Part shown: positions 1-5,924 of the stretch, piece after piece | Layout: each line of letters opens with the position of its first letter | Position numbering within the stretch: the first letter of the stretch is position 1 | Origin: Bacillota bacterium | Lineage (GTDB): Bacteria; Bacillota; Clostridia; Oscillospirales; Oscillospiraceae | Direction of reading: 5' to 3' | NCBI GenBank assembly: GCA_023406225.1 | Contig: JAEXWS010000211.1 | Span: 1 to 6,142 of the forward strand | Length of the DNA stretch: 6,142 nucleotides | The notes under the pieces: model-generated | Seen by the model: only the letters and a program-made list of their open reading frames with translations | The model's database searches: none | Told to the model about the DNA's origin: nothing | Translations under genes and position numbers: made by a program

Positions 1-1
1 C

Positions 2-1099
2 TATGCCGGCCTGCAGCATGAGAACAACCTGGCCGCCGCCGGCTACCGGGACGGCAGCCACAAAGAGACCTTTCAGGGAAAGGACCGGCAGGTGACGGTA
101 AAGACCGTGGGCTACACCGGGTGGAAGCTGGTGGGCGTGGTGCCCGTGGACGACATCTGGGACAACTACGGCCAGCTTCTCTTGTTTTTCCTCTTCATCG
201 TCCTCTTCTCCATCTTTTTGCTGGTGTTCGTAAACCTGCGGCTCTCCGAGTGGATCACCGCGCCGGTGAAGAAGCTGGACCGGGCGGTGAAGGAGCTGGA
301 GGCGGGAGAAGAGCAGGTGGACTTCGGCGTGGGCGGGCCCTATGAGGTGGAGCACCTGAGCCATTCCATCCGCTCCATGGTGTCCACCATGCGGCATTTG
401 ATGGACGACATCATCGAACAAGAGCAGCAAAAGCGCCGCAGCGAGCTGGATGTGCTCCAATCCCAGATCAACCCCCATTTCCTCTACAACACGCTGGACA
501 GCGTGGTATGGATGACGGAGAACGGCCGCACGGAGGACGCGGTGGTAATGGTCACGTCCCTGGCCCGGTTCTTCCGCATCTCCCTGAGCCGGGGCAGCAA
601 CATCATCCCCATCGCGGACGAGCTGGAGCACGCCCGGCACTATCTCACCATCCAAAAAATGCGGTACAAAAACAAATTTTCCGCCGCGATCGCGGCGGAG
701 GATGGTGTAGAGTCCCTCTACACCATCAAGCTCATTGTCCAGCCCATTCTGGAAAACGCCATTTACCACGGCATGGCCTATGCCGACGGAGACGGCGAGA
801 TCGCCATCTGCGCCTTCCGGGAGGGGGACGATGTGGTGATCGATGTGGCGGATAACGGACCCGGCATGCCCGGGGAGGTGGTGGAGAGACTGCTGGACCC
901 GGCGGCCCCGGAGGTCACGCCCGGCGCCAAGGGCTCCGGCATCGGCCTCAGGAACGTCCACCAGAGGATCCAGCTCACCTTTGGAAGCGCCTACGGGCTC
1001 ACCATCCACAGCGAGCCGGACGCGGGCACCACGGTCCGCATCCGCCTGCCCGCGCTGGACGGGGAGGCGTCCGCCCGGTATCGGAAGGAGGGGCCATGA
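2..1099 (+). CDS. Sensor histidine kinase, YesM/LytS type (5' end missing)
   Basis: Membrane sensor kinase of a two-component system; it should autophosphorylate on histidine and pass phosphate to a response regulator that is not in this window. The frame is open to the left edge, so the N-terminus and most of the extracytoplasmic sensor are missing; a GTG at 92 is internal, not the start. Of 365 visible residues, about 1-55 are the end of an extracellular domain whose VGYTGWKLVGVVP stretch resembles the end of Cache sensors. Residues 57-78 form one membrane helix, 80-135 a HAMP-like linker and coiled coil, and QINPHFLYNTLD holds the phosphoacceptor His (codon 476-478), the His_kinase (PF06580) signature. 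The ATPase domain shows the N box (QPILENAIYHG), DNGPGM and GSGIGLRNVHQRI. The stop overlaps the next gene's start (ATGA). Family certain; the signal is inferred from the neighbouring sugar-binding proteins. Confidence 0.93.
   Translation, partial: YAGLQHENNLAAAGYRDGSHKETFQGKDRQVTVKTVGYTGWKLVGVVPVDDIWDNYGQLLLFFLFIVLFSIFLLVFVNLRLSEWITAPVKKLDRAVKELEAGEEQVDFGVGGPYEVEHLSHSIRSMVSTMRHLMDDIIEQEQQKRRSELDVLQSQINPHFLYNTLDSVVWMTENGRTEDAVVMVTSLARFFRISLSRGSNIIPIADELEHARHYLTIQKMRYKNKFSAAIAAEDGVESLYTIKLIVQPILENAIYHGMAYADGDGEIAICAFREGDDVVIDVADNGPGMPGEVVERLLDPAAPEVTPGAKGSGIGLRNVHQRIQLTFGSAYGLTIHSEPDAGTTVRIRLPALDGEASARYRKEGP
1083..1093 (+). promoter_or_regulatory. Ribosome-binding site for the gene at 1096
   Basis: GGAAGGAGGGG lies inside the last codons of the kinase, four nucleotides from AAGGAGG to the ATG at 1096. 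With the ATGA stop/start overlap it implies translational coupling and supports the 1096 start. Confidence 0.75.
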
Positions 1100-2055
1100 A
1101 ACGAAAGGTCATTTGGCAGCTGGCGGTGCCGCTGCTGGGTCTTTGCGTGCTGTTTCTGCTCATGACGGCGGACCCTGCGAAGCCGCGCCGTGAGACGGAC
1201 CTTCTGGCGGTGTCCGTCCTGCTGCGGGAATCCGACGGCAGCGCCTGGACCACCGCCCGCCAGGGCATGGAGCAGGCGGCGGCGGATCTGGGGGCGGAGC
1301 TGCGGGTCCTGACGCCCCGGGAGACGGGCAGCGTGGAAGAGCAGCGGGAGCTGCTGGCCCGGGAGGTGGAGGCGGGGGCCGCGGCGGTGCTGCTGGTGCC
1401 CGCGGACCGGACGGCCCTGGCGGAGGACGTGGCCCAGGCGGCGGGCCGGGCGGCGGTGGTCACCATGGAGACGGACATGACGCGCAGCGGCGCGGCGGCC
1501 TATGTGGGCGTGGACAACGCGGACTTGGGCGCGGCCCTTGGGAAGGCGGCGCTCAGCGGCGTGCCTGTGGGCGGCCGGGTGCTGCTGCTGGACAGCGCCC
1601 CCGGAGATACCGGCGTGCGGGAGCGGCTGGACGCCGCCGCCGGCCTGCTGGAGGCGGCGGGCCGGGAGGTCCGGGTCTGCGCGCCCGGAGAGGGGCAGAC
1701 GCTGGCCCAGGCGCTGGAACGGCGGCTGTCCGCCGTCCGCCCGGATATGGTGCTGGCCTTTGAGGCGGCGGCGCTGGAGACGGCGGCGAAGAGCATCCAG
1801 GCCCGGGAGGACCCGCCGCTTTTGTATGGCATGGGAGCGACGGGGGCGGTGGCGGCGGCTCTGGAGCAGGGCGGCATCACCGCCATCGCGGCGCAAAACG
1901 AGTTTTCCGCCGGGTATCTTGCGGTGCAGGCGGCGGTGGAGGCCGCCGGCAGGCGGCCCCGCACCGTCCTGGAGCCTCTGGAATTCGCCATGGTCCGCCG
2001 GGAGACGATGTACGACCCGGATCATCAAAAGCTGTTGTTCCCCGTGACCCGCTGA
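1096..2055 (+). CDS. Membrane-anchored type 1 periplasmic-binding-like protein, probable sensor partner
   Basis: A 319-residue protein with the fold of sugar-binding proteins of the RbsB/MglB class (Peripla_BP_4). Residues 1-25 are a basic start and one hydrophobic helix. The only Cys there (C17) follows Leu, so there is no proper lipobox and the helix is probably an uncleaved anchor. Repeating alpha/beta units follow: DLLAVSVLL near 35, AAVLLVPAD near 97, AAYVGVDN near 135. The end, MYDPDHQKLLFPV, is typical of binding-like proteins found beside histidine kinases. The usual ligand positions look altered: the Asn-Asp motif after the second-domain strand is AFEAA (221-225), and the usual Gly-x-Asp is GMG (245-247), although a Gln (AAQNEF, 265-270) remains. 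The gene is very rich in Ala and GCG/GCC codons. Its coupling to the kinase suggests a sensing subunit like XylFII of XylFII-LytS; this role is inferred, and it could also be an ordinary binding protein. Confidence 0.85.
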   Translation: MKRKVIWQLAVPLLGLCVLFLLMTADPAKPRRETDLLAVSVLLRESDGSAWTTARQGMEQAAADLGAELRVLTPRETGSVEEQRELLAREVEAGAAAVLLVPADRTALAEDVAQAAGRAAVVTMETDMTRSGAAAYVGVDNADLGAALGKAALSGVPVGGRVLLLDSAPGDTGVRERLDAAAGLLEAAGREVRVCAPGEGQTLAQALERRLSAVRPDMVLAFEAAALETAAKSIQAREDPPLLYGMGATGAVAAALEQGGITAIAAQNEFSAGYLAVQAAVEAAGRRPRTVLEPLEFAMVRRETMYDPDHQKLLFPVTR

Positions 2056-2060
2056 TTGCG

Positions 2061-2071
2061 GGAGGAAGGAG
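2061..2071 (+). promoter_or_regulatory. Ribosome-binding site fixing the MglB-like start at 2077
   Basis: GGAGGAAGGAG ends five nucleotides before the ATG at 2077. It rules out the in-frame TTG at 2056, which lies upstream of this site and would put charged residues ahead of the signal peptide. Confidence 0.8.
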
Positions 2072-2076
2072 ACGCG

Positions 2077-3111
2077 ATGAAAAGTGGAAGGTTCCTCCGC
2101 CTGGCGGGGGTCTGCCTTTTGGCGCTGGCGCTGGGCGGCTGCGGCGGAGAGCCGAAAACGCCCACGGTGCGCATCGGCGTGGCGCTGTACCAGCAGGACG
2201 ACACCTTTATCTCCACCGTGGCCCAGAATCTGGAGCGCCTTGCGAAAGAGGAGGAGGAGGCCCGGGGCATCAAGCTGAATCTGAACCTGGCGGACGCCCG
2301 CAGCAGCCAGGCGTCCCAGAACGAGCAGGTGGACCGCTTTTTGGACCAGGGCTACGATGTGATCTGCGTGAACATCGTGGACCGGACGGCGGCGGCGGTC
2401 ATCATCGACAAGGCCCAGGCGGCGGACACGCCGGTTATCTTCTTCAACCGGGAGCCGGTGAAGGAGGACCTGGACCGCTGGGAGCGGGCCTATTACGTGG
2501 GGTGCAAGGCGGAGCGGGCCGGGCGGCTTCAGGGCGGCGTGGTGCTGGCGGCCTGGCGGAAGGACCCTTCCGCCCTGGACCGCAACGGGGACGGCGTGCT
2601 GCAGTACGTGATGCTGGAGGGCGAGCCGGGCCACCAGGACGCCCTGCTGCGGACGGAATACTGCGTCAAGACGCTGACCGCCGGGGGCGTGGCCACGGAA
2701 AAGCTGGCCAACGATACGGCGAACTGGCAGCGGGGCCAGGCGAACGTGCGGATGCAGCAGTGGCTGGAGCGGTTCGGGGACGGCATCGAGGTGGTGTTCT
2801 CCAACAACGACGATATGGCCCTGGGGGCCATCGACGCGTGCCTTGCCGCCGGGATGGACGTGGAGGACCTGCCCTTTATCGTGGGGGTGGACGCCACGCC
2901 CCCGGCCCTGGAGGCTCTGGAGGCGGGGACTTTGCAGGGCACCGTCCGCAACGACGCCGCCGGACAGGCCGAGAGCATGATGGCCCTGGCCTGCGCGTTG
3001 CTGGACGGAAAGGACCCTGCCCGGGCCATGGATCTGGAGGACGGGAAGTATGTCTGGCTGGACCATACCACCGTCACGCGTGAGACGCTGGAAAAGGAAA
3101 GAGACGGCTGA
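2077..3111 (+). CDS. mglB: Glucose/galactose-binding lipoprotein, MglB-like
   Basis: A 344-residue extracytoplasmic solute-binding protein of the MglB family, expected to bind D-galactose/D-glucose and deliver it to an MglAC-type ABC transporter or to chemosensing partners. Residues 1-22 are a lipoprotein signal (LGGC, acylated Cys22). Compared from memory with E. coli MglB, the sugar contacts are all present: D42, F44, N124 (FFNREP), H186, D188 and R192 (GEPGHQDALLR), W217, N244 (SNNDDMA), D272 (GVDATP) and N292. The calcium loop DRNGDGVLQY (168-177) keeps D168, N170, D172 and Q176, with E238 as the distant ligand. It starts 21 nt after the preceding stop, in the same operon. No ABC ATPase or permease follows, unlike the usual mglBAC order. 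The last codons and the stop lie within the terminator hairpin. Confidence 0.94.
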   Translation: MKSGRFLRLAGVCLLALALGGCGGEPKTPTVRIGVALYQQDDTFISTVAQNLERLAKEEEEARGIKLNLNLADARSSQASQNEQVDRFLDQGYDVICVNIVDRTAAAVIIDKAQAADTPVIFFNREPVKEDLDRWERAYYVGCKAERAGRLQGGVVLAAWRKDPSALDRNGDGVLQYVMLEGEPGHQDALLRTEYCVKTLTAGGVATEKLANDTANWQRGQANVRMQQWLERFGDGIEVVFSNNDDMALGAIDACLAAGMDVEDLPFIVGVDATPPALEALEAGTLQGTVRNDAAGQAESMMALACALLDGKDPARAMDLEDGKYVWLDHTTVTRETLEKERDG

Positions 3112-3127
3112 CGCCGTCTCTTTCCTT
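3094..3127 (+). terminator. Perfect 15-bp hairpin ending the kinase-mglB operon
   Basis: AAGGAAAGAGACGGC pairs fully with GCCGTCTCTTTCCTT across a TGAC loop. The left arm encodes the last MglB residues and the TGA stop (3109-3111) sits in the loop. The + strand tail (CTTTCCTTAGG) is only modestly T-rich; the - strand tail (CTTTCCTTTTCC) is better, so it may act in both directions. It recurs exactly at 3365-3397. Confidence 0.7.
3095..3127. repeat. 33-bp direct repeat, copy 1 (palindromic)
   Basis: Identical over 33 bases to 3365-3397, offset by exactly 270 bp. Outside the match the two copies differ at once (A at 3094 versus G at 3364; A at 3128 versus T at 3398). Confidence 0.95.
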
Positions 3128-3166
3128 AGGCTGTCGGAAAAGTCCGAAGGACTTTTCCAACAGCTT
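3128..3166. other. Long hairpin just inside the left repeat
   Basis: GGAAAAGTCC and GGACTTTTCC form a 10-bp stem on a GAA loop. It extends through one C-A mismatch into GCTGT/ACAGC, with A-T and G-U pairs at the base. AAAAA follows on the + strand, so the T-tract (CATTTTTAAG) precedes the stem on the - strand; this is not a standard terminator in either direction. Confidence 0.7.
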
Positions 3167-3180
3167 AAAAATGCCGTTAC

Positions 3181-3205
3181 TTTCCCGGGGCAAAGCCCCG
3201 GAAAA
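3181..3205. other. GC-rich hairpin
   Basis: CCGGGGC and GCCCCGG form a 7-bp stem on an AAA loop. One C/A mismatch later, TTT pairs with AAA. It is part of the hairpin series of the 3128-3364 segment. Confidence 0.65.
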
Positions 3206-3222
3206 TTCCTCGCTTCGCTGAC

Positions 3223-3249
3223 CGAACGCCTGCCGGCGCAGGCTTTTCG
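3223..3249. other. Hairpin followed by TTTT
   Basis: GCCTGC and GCAGGC (3228-3233, 3238-3243) pair across CGGC, with CGAA/TTCG pairing outside an unequal bulge. The TTTT at 3244-3247 follows the inner stem directly, so it could act as a weak + strand terminator. Confidence 0.5.
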
Positions 3250-3280
3250 GGGCATTTGATCCCATGCGAGGCGGGCTGCC

Positions 3281-3321
3281 GCCCCCTCGCGCTCCCCCGC
3301 CCCCTCGCGCTCCCCCGCCCC
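3281..3321. repeat. 18-bp tandem duplication plus partial third copy
   Basis: GCCCCCTCGCGCTCCCCC occurs at 3281-3298 and again at 3299-3316 without a change, followed by GCCCC (3317-3321) as the start of a third unit. It is probably a slippage product in C-rich sequence. Confidence 0.9.
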
Positions 3322-3363
3322 AGACAGCAAGGTATTCCTGAAATACAGGTTTTTCGACAAGTT

Positions 3364-3397
3364 GAGGAAAGAGACGGCTGACGCCGTCTCTTTCCTT
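3364..3397 (-). terminator. Second copy of the hairpin, terminator of the arcB-yfcC operon
   Basis: AGGAAAGAGACGGC pairs with GCCGTCTCTTTCCT around TGAC (14 bp, plus a possible G-U pair). It begins three nucleotides beyond the stop of the - strand transporter gene, as expected of its terminator. The - strand tail (CTTTCCTCAAC) is weak and the + strand tail (CTTTCCTTTTCT) is stronger, so it may instead stop + strand read-through. Positions 3365-3397 are the second 33-bp direct repeat. Confidence 0.65.
3365..3397. repeat. 33-bp direct repeat, copy 2 (palindromic)
   Basis: Identical to 3095-3127. The right flank of this copy (TTTC, 3397-3400) is complementary to the left flank of copy 1 (GAAA, 3091-3094), so the outer halves GAAAAGGAAAGAGACGGC and GCCGTCTCTTTCCTTTTC form a perfect 18-bp inverted repeat. 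Confidence 0.95.
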
Positions 3398-3399
3398 TT

Positions 3400-4785
3400 C
3401 TACAGCCAGGCCCCGGCTACCAAAAAGACCAGGGTCAGCGCCAGAAACGCCAAAATCAGCTTCCAGACATACCGGAACCACTTGTCGTAGGACACATGCC
3501 CCAGCGCCAGCGCGCCCATGACCACCGCCGCCGTGGGCGTGATGAGGTTCACCAGGCCCGAGGCGGACTGGAACGCGGTCACCACCAGGTCCCCGCTCAC
3601 TCCGGCGAACTGCCCGAGAGGGGCGATGATGGGCACCGACAGCGTGGCCAGGCCCGAGGAGGAGGGGATCAGCACCGTCAGGGGCAGATAGATCAAAAAC
3701 ACCAGCAGCACGAAGCTGATGGGCCCCGCGCCCGACAGGGCCTGCTCTCCCCAGTGGAGGACGGTGTCCGTAATGCCGCCGTCGTTCATCAAAACGGTGA
3801 TGCCCCGGCTGATGCCGATGATGAACGCCACGCCCAAAAGCTCGGCGCAGCCCGCCACGAAGGTATCCGCGATGTCGCTCTCCCCCATCCGGTCGATGAG
3901 GCCGATCACCACGCCGCCCACCAGAAACAGGGCGGAGAGCTCCGGGAACCACCAGCCCAGGGCGGGCAGGGGCAGTCCCATGTCCCCGAAGGGGATCACG
4001 CCGTAGATCATCACCAGGAAGGTGGCGGCGAAAACCGCCAGGATGACCTTCCGCCGCCCCGTCAGGGGGGGCGGCTCCTCGGCGCTGCTGTGGACCACCG
4101 CCTCCCCCCGCCAGACGGCGGACTGGGCGGGATTTTTTTTCACCTTGGCGGCGTAGGCCATGACAAACCAGATGGCCACGCCCTCAAACACGATCCACTG
4201 GAGGATGCGCAGCACGATGCCCTCCCCGAGAGACACGCCCGCGAAGCCCGAGGCGATGCCCGTTGCGAAGGGGTTCACCGTGGAGCAGATGACGCCTGCG
4301 CCGGAGCCCAGCAAAATGACGGAGATGCCCACCACGGCGTCGTATCCGGCGGCGACGAACACCGGCAGCAGCAAGGGGTAGAAGGCCATCGTCTCCTCCC
4401 ACATGCCGTAGGTGGTGCCGCCCAGGCCGAAGAGCAGCATCAAAATGGGGATGAGCAGGTTTTCCTTTCCGTCCAGGCGGCGGATCACGTTGGAAACGCC
4501 CGCGTCGATGGCGCCGGTCTTCATGACGACGCCTAAGAAGCCGCCCACCATCACGATGAAGATGCACACGTCCACCGCGTCGTAAAAGCCGGAGAAGGCG
4601 GCTTTCAGCATGTCGCCCACCCCCTGGGGGCTGGGGGCCGTCAGGTGGTAGGTCCCCGCCACCGGCACGCCGTCCACATAGTCGTAAGCGCCCGCCGGGA
4701 TGAACCAGGTGGCGACGGCCACCAGGACGATGAGCAGGAACAGGATGGCGTACGCGCTGGGCATCTGGAATTTGGACTTGCCCAA
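3400..4785 (-). CDS. YfcC-family membrane transporter, probable arginine/ornithine carrier
   Basis: A 461-residue polytopic membrane protein of the YfcC/DcuC-like family (PF03606), which includes putative basic amino acid antiporters. Roughly a dozen hydrophobic helices are visible, the first at 12-30 and the last at 440-458. A polar loop at about 213-245 separates two halves. Family-type motifs include GTTYGMWEETMAF (123-135), STVNPFATGIASG (168-180), IPSSSGLATLSVPIIAPL (373-390) and LITPTAAVVMGALA (414-427). The start is TTG at 4785, chosen because AAGGAGG stands eight nucleotides upstream; the next in-frame ATG (residue 8) is too far from that site. It lies 17 nt downstream of ornithine carbamoyltransferase, so the two are co-transcribed. 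This context suggests exchange of arginine or citrulline for ornithine, with ArcD's role filled by a YfcC protein. Family call firm, substrate inferred. Confidence 0.9.
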   Translation of the reverse strand: MGKSKFQMPSAYAILFLLIVLVAVATWFIPAGAYDYVDGVPVAGTYHLTAPSPQGVGDMLKAAFSGFYDAVDVCIFIVMVGGFLGVVMKTGAIDAGVSNVIRRLDGKENLLIPILMLLFGLGGTTYGMWEETMAFYPLLLPVFVAAGYDAVVGISVILLGSGAGVICSTVNPFATGIASGFAGVSLGEGIVLRILQWIVFEGVAIWFVMAYAAKVKKNPAQSAVWRGEAVVHSSAEEPPPLTGRRKVILAVFAATFLVMIYGVIPFGDMGLPLPALGWWFPELSALFLVGGVVIGLIDRMGESDIADTFVAGCAELLGVAFIIGISRGITVLMNDGGITDTVLHWGEQALSGAGPISFVLLVFLIYLPLTVLIPSSSGLATLSVPIIAPLGQFAGVSGDLVVTAFQSASGLVNLITPTAAVVMGALALGHVSYDKWFRYVWKLILAFLALTLVFLVAGAWL

Positions 4786-4802
4786 AGGGCCTCCCTCCTT
4801 CC
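4786..4802 (-). promoter_or_regulatory. Ribosome-binding site deciding the TTG start of the transporter
   Basis: Read on the - strand, this 17-nt gap is GGAAGGAGGGAGGCCCT followed by TTG. AAGGAGG has eight nucleotides to the start, and a second GGGAGG has four. No other start codon lies in a usable position. Confidence 0.75.
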
Positions 4803-5801
4803 CTACTTGCCGATGGTGGCGACCATCACGGCCTTGATGGAGTGCATCCGGTTTTCCGCCTCGTCAAAGACCACGCTGTGGCGGCTGCGGAACACCTCGT
4901 CGGTGACCTCCCGGATGTCCACGCCCTTGTCCTTCCACTCCTTGGCAAGCTTCGTCTCGAAGTCGTGGAAGGAGGGCAGGCAGTGCATATAGAGCACGTC
5001 GGGGTTGCCGGTGGCCTTCAGCGTCTCCTCCGTCACCCGGAAGGGGGACAGCAGCTCCGCCCGCTTGGGGATCAGGGCCTCTTCGCCCATGGAGGCCCAG
5101 ATGTCGCCGTAGATCATGTCCGCGTCCTTCAGGTCCTTCACATTGTCGGTGATCTCGATGAGGCCGCCGTTTTCCCGGGCGGTGGCGAAGGTGCGCTTCA
5201 CCAGCTCCTGGTCCATCTCCCGGGCCAGCTCCTCCGGGCCCATGGCCACGAAGTGCATGCCCATCTTCGCCGCGCCGATCATCCAGGCGTAGCACATGTT
5301 GTTGCGCACGTCGCCGGGGAAAACCACCTTCATTTTGTTCAGGGGCTTGCCGCAGTGCTCCTCCAGGGTCATCATGTCCGCCAGGATCTGAGTGGGATGG
5401 TCCGCGTCGGTGAGTCCGTTCCACACGGGCACGCCGGAGAACTTCGCCAGGTCTTCCACGGCGGCCTGGTCGAAGCCCCGGTACTCGATGCCGTCGAAAA
5501 ACCGGCCCAGGACCTTGGCGGTGTCCTCCAGGGACTCCTTTTTGCCCATCTGGGAGCTGCCCGCGTCCAGATAGGTGACGTGGGCGCCCTCCTGGGTGGC
5601 GGCCACCTCGAAGGAACAGCGGGTGCGGGTGGAGGTCTTTTCAAACAGCAGCACGATGTGCTTGCCCTTCATGGTGGGCTCGCAGACGCCCATCCGGCGC
5701 TTGGCCTTCAGGTCGTGGCCCAGGTCCAGCAGATAGCGGATCTCAGCGGGAGTGAAGTCCTCCAGGGTGAGGAAGCTCCGGCCCTTTAAATTAACAGCCA
5801 T
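4803..5801 (-). CDS. arcB: Ornithine carbamoyltransferase, probably catabolic
   Basis: A 332-residue cytoplasmic enzyme that interconverts ornithine plus carbamoyl phosphate and citrulline plus phosphate; the length is normal for the family. Visible signatures are STRTR (57-61, carbamoyl phosphate binding), HPTQ (135-138), PGDVRNNM (162-169), DIWASMGEE (233-241, ornithine loop) and HCLP (273-276) with its active-site Cys274. The ATG at 5801 (MAVNLKGRSFL) is chosen because AAAGGAG lies six nucleotides upstream and it matches usual family N-termini; the open frame runs 17 codons further up but lacks a site. Pairing with a YfcC transporter, rather than with arginine biosynthesis genes, favours the arginine deiminase or citrulline-degrading direction (ArcB). 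No arcA or arcC is in the window, so an anabolic ArgF role is not excluded. Enzyme identity firm, direction inferred. Confidence 0.95.
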   Translation of the reverse strand: MAVNLKGRSFLTLEDFTPAEIRYLLDLGHDLKAKRRMGVCEPTMKGKHIVLLFEKTSTRTRCSFEVAATQEGAHVTYLDAGSSQMGKKESLEDTAKVLGRFFDGIEYRGFDQAAVEDLAKFSGVPVWNGLTDADHPTQILADMMTLEEHCGKPLNKMKVVFPGDVRNNMCYAWMIGAAKMGMHFVAMGPEELAREMDQELVKRTFATARENGGLIEITDNVKDLKDADMIYGDIWASMGEEALIPKRAELLSPFRVTEETLKATGNPDVLYMHCLPSFHDFETKLAKEWKDKGVDIREVTDEVFRSRHSVVFDEAENRMHSIKAVMVATIGK

Positions 5802-5807
5802 AATATT

Positions 5808-5814
5808 CTCCTTT
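5808..5814 (-). promoter_or_regulatory. Ribosome-binding site of ornithine carbamoyltransferase
   Basis: AAAGGAG on the - strand, six nucleotides (AATATT) before the ATG at 5801. It supports the shorter N-terminus. Confidence 0.8.
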
Positions 5815-5831
5815 AGTGATTTGAAATCGTC

Positions 5832-5850
5832 GGCCCGGTCAGGGCGGGCC
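5832..5850. other. Small hairpin in the arcB leader
   Basis: GGCCCG and CGGGCC pair across a 7-nt loop, ending about 18 nt upstream of the ribosome-binding site. An alternative pairing of GGTCA (5837-5841) with TGACC (5852-5856) overlaps it and excludes it. Any leader regulation is speculative; no promoter could be picked out with confidence. Confidence 0.4.
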
Positions 5851-5898
5851 ATGACCGCTTTTACGGCGCGTGGAACACAGTGGAAGGGGGCCCTCCAG

Positions 5899-5924
5899 CC
5901 CCAAATCCCCGTCCCTCGCCCCCC
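5899..5924 (-). other. Canonical G-quadruplex motif on the arcB coding strand
   Basis: The + strand reads C4 AAAT C4 GT C3 TCG C6, so the - strand has four G-runs of at least three with loops of 3, 2 and 4. It lies about 100 nt upstream of the arcB start on the strand that would be RNA-like if transcription starts further upstream. Folding is not demonstrated. Confidence 0.5.

Larger units (their letters stand above)
3128..3364. repeat. Gene-free, hairpin-rich segment between the two 33-bp repeats; possible MITE-like element
   Basis: This 237-bp segment has no credible gene. Its ends are imperfect inverted repeats: CTGTCGGAAAAG from 3131 and TTTTTCGACAAG (3350-3361), which reads CTTGTCGAAAAA on the other strand. 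Inside are three hairpins, an 18-bp tandem duplication and a T-tract after a short stem (CCTG/CAGG then TTTTT, 3337-3354). The layout resembles short non-autonomous or dispersed intergenic repeats of clostridia. Mobility is inferred only; no transposase is present. Confidence 0.5.

Noticed and set aside
1138..1149. Lipoprotein signal in the protein at 1096
   Set aside because: C17 is preceded by L-G-L; a Leu at the -1 position does not fit the lipobox, so an uncleaved anchor is more likely.
991..3360. A 789-residue open frame on the - strand across the sensor protein and mglB
   Set aside because: It is antisense to two genes with clear family signatures and ribosome-binding sites; its composition (Arg, Pro, His and Gln rich, no motif) is that of a GC-rich shadow frame.
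3074..3952. A 292-residue - strand frame crossing the intergenic repeat and the transporter's 3' half
   Set aside because: It overlaps the real transporter in another frame, and its C-terminal part translates the palindromes and tandem repeats (KERDGVSRLF occurs twice).
3496..4536. Long + strand frame opposite the transporter
   Set aside because: His, Gln, Gly and Asp-rich antisense translation of membrane-helix codons; no ribosome-binding site or domain.
4842..5789. 315-residue + strand frame opposite ornithine carbamoyltransferase
   Set aside because: Antisense shadow of an enzyme with all its catalytic motifs in the other strand.
5802..5852. 17-codon N-terminal extension of ornithine carbamoyltransferase
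   Set aside because: The ATG at 5801 has a good ribosome-binding site and the standard family start; the extension has neither.
5802..5900. ArgR operator or promoter for the arcB operon
   Set aside because: No convincing ARG-box palindrome and no -35/-10 pair with proper spacing could be found by eye in this GC-rich stretch.
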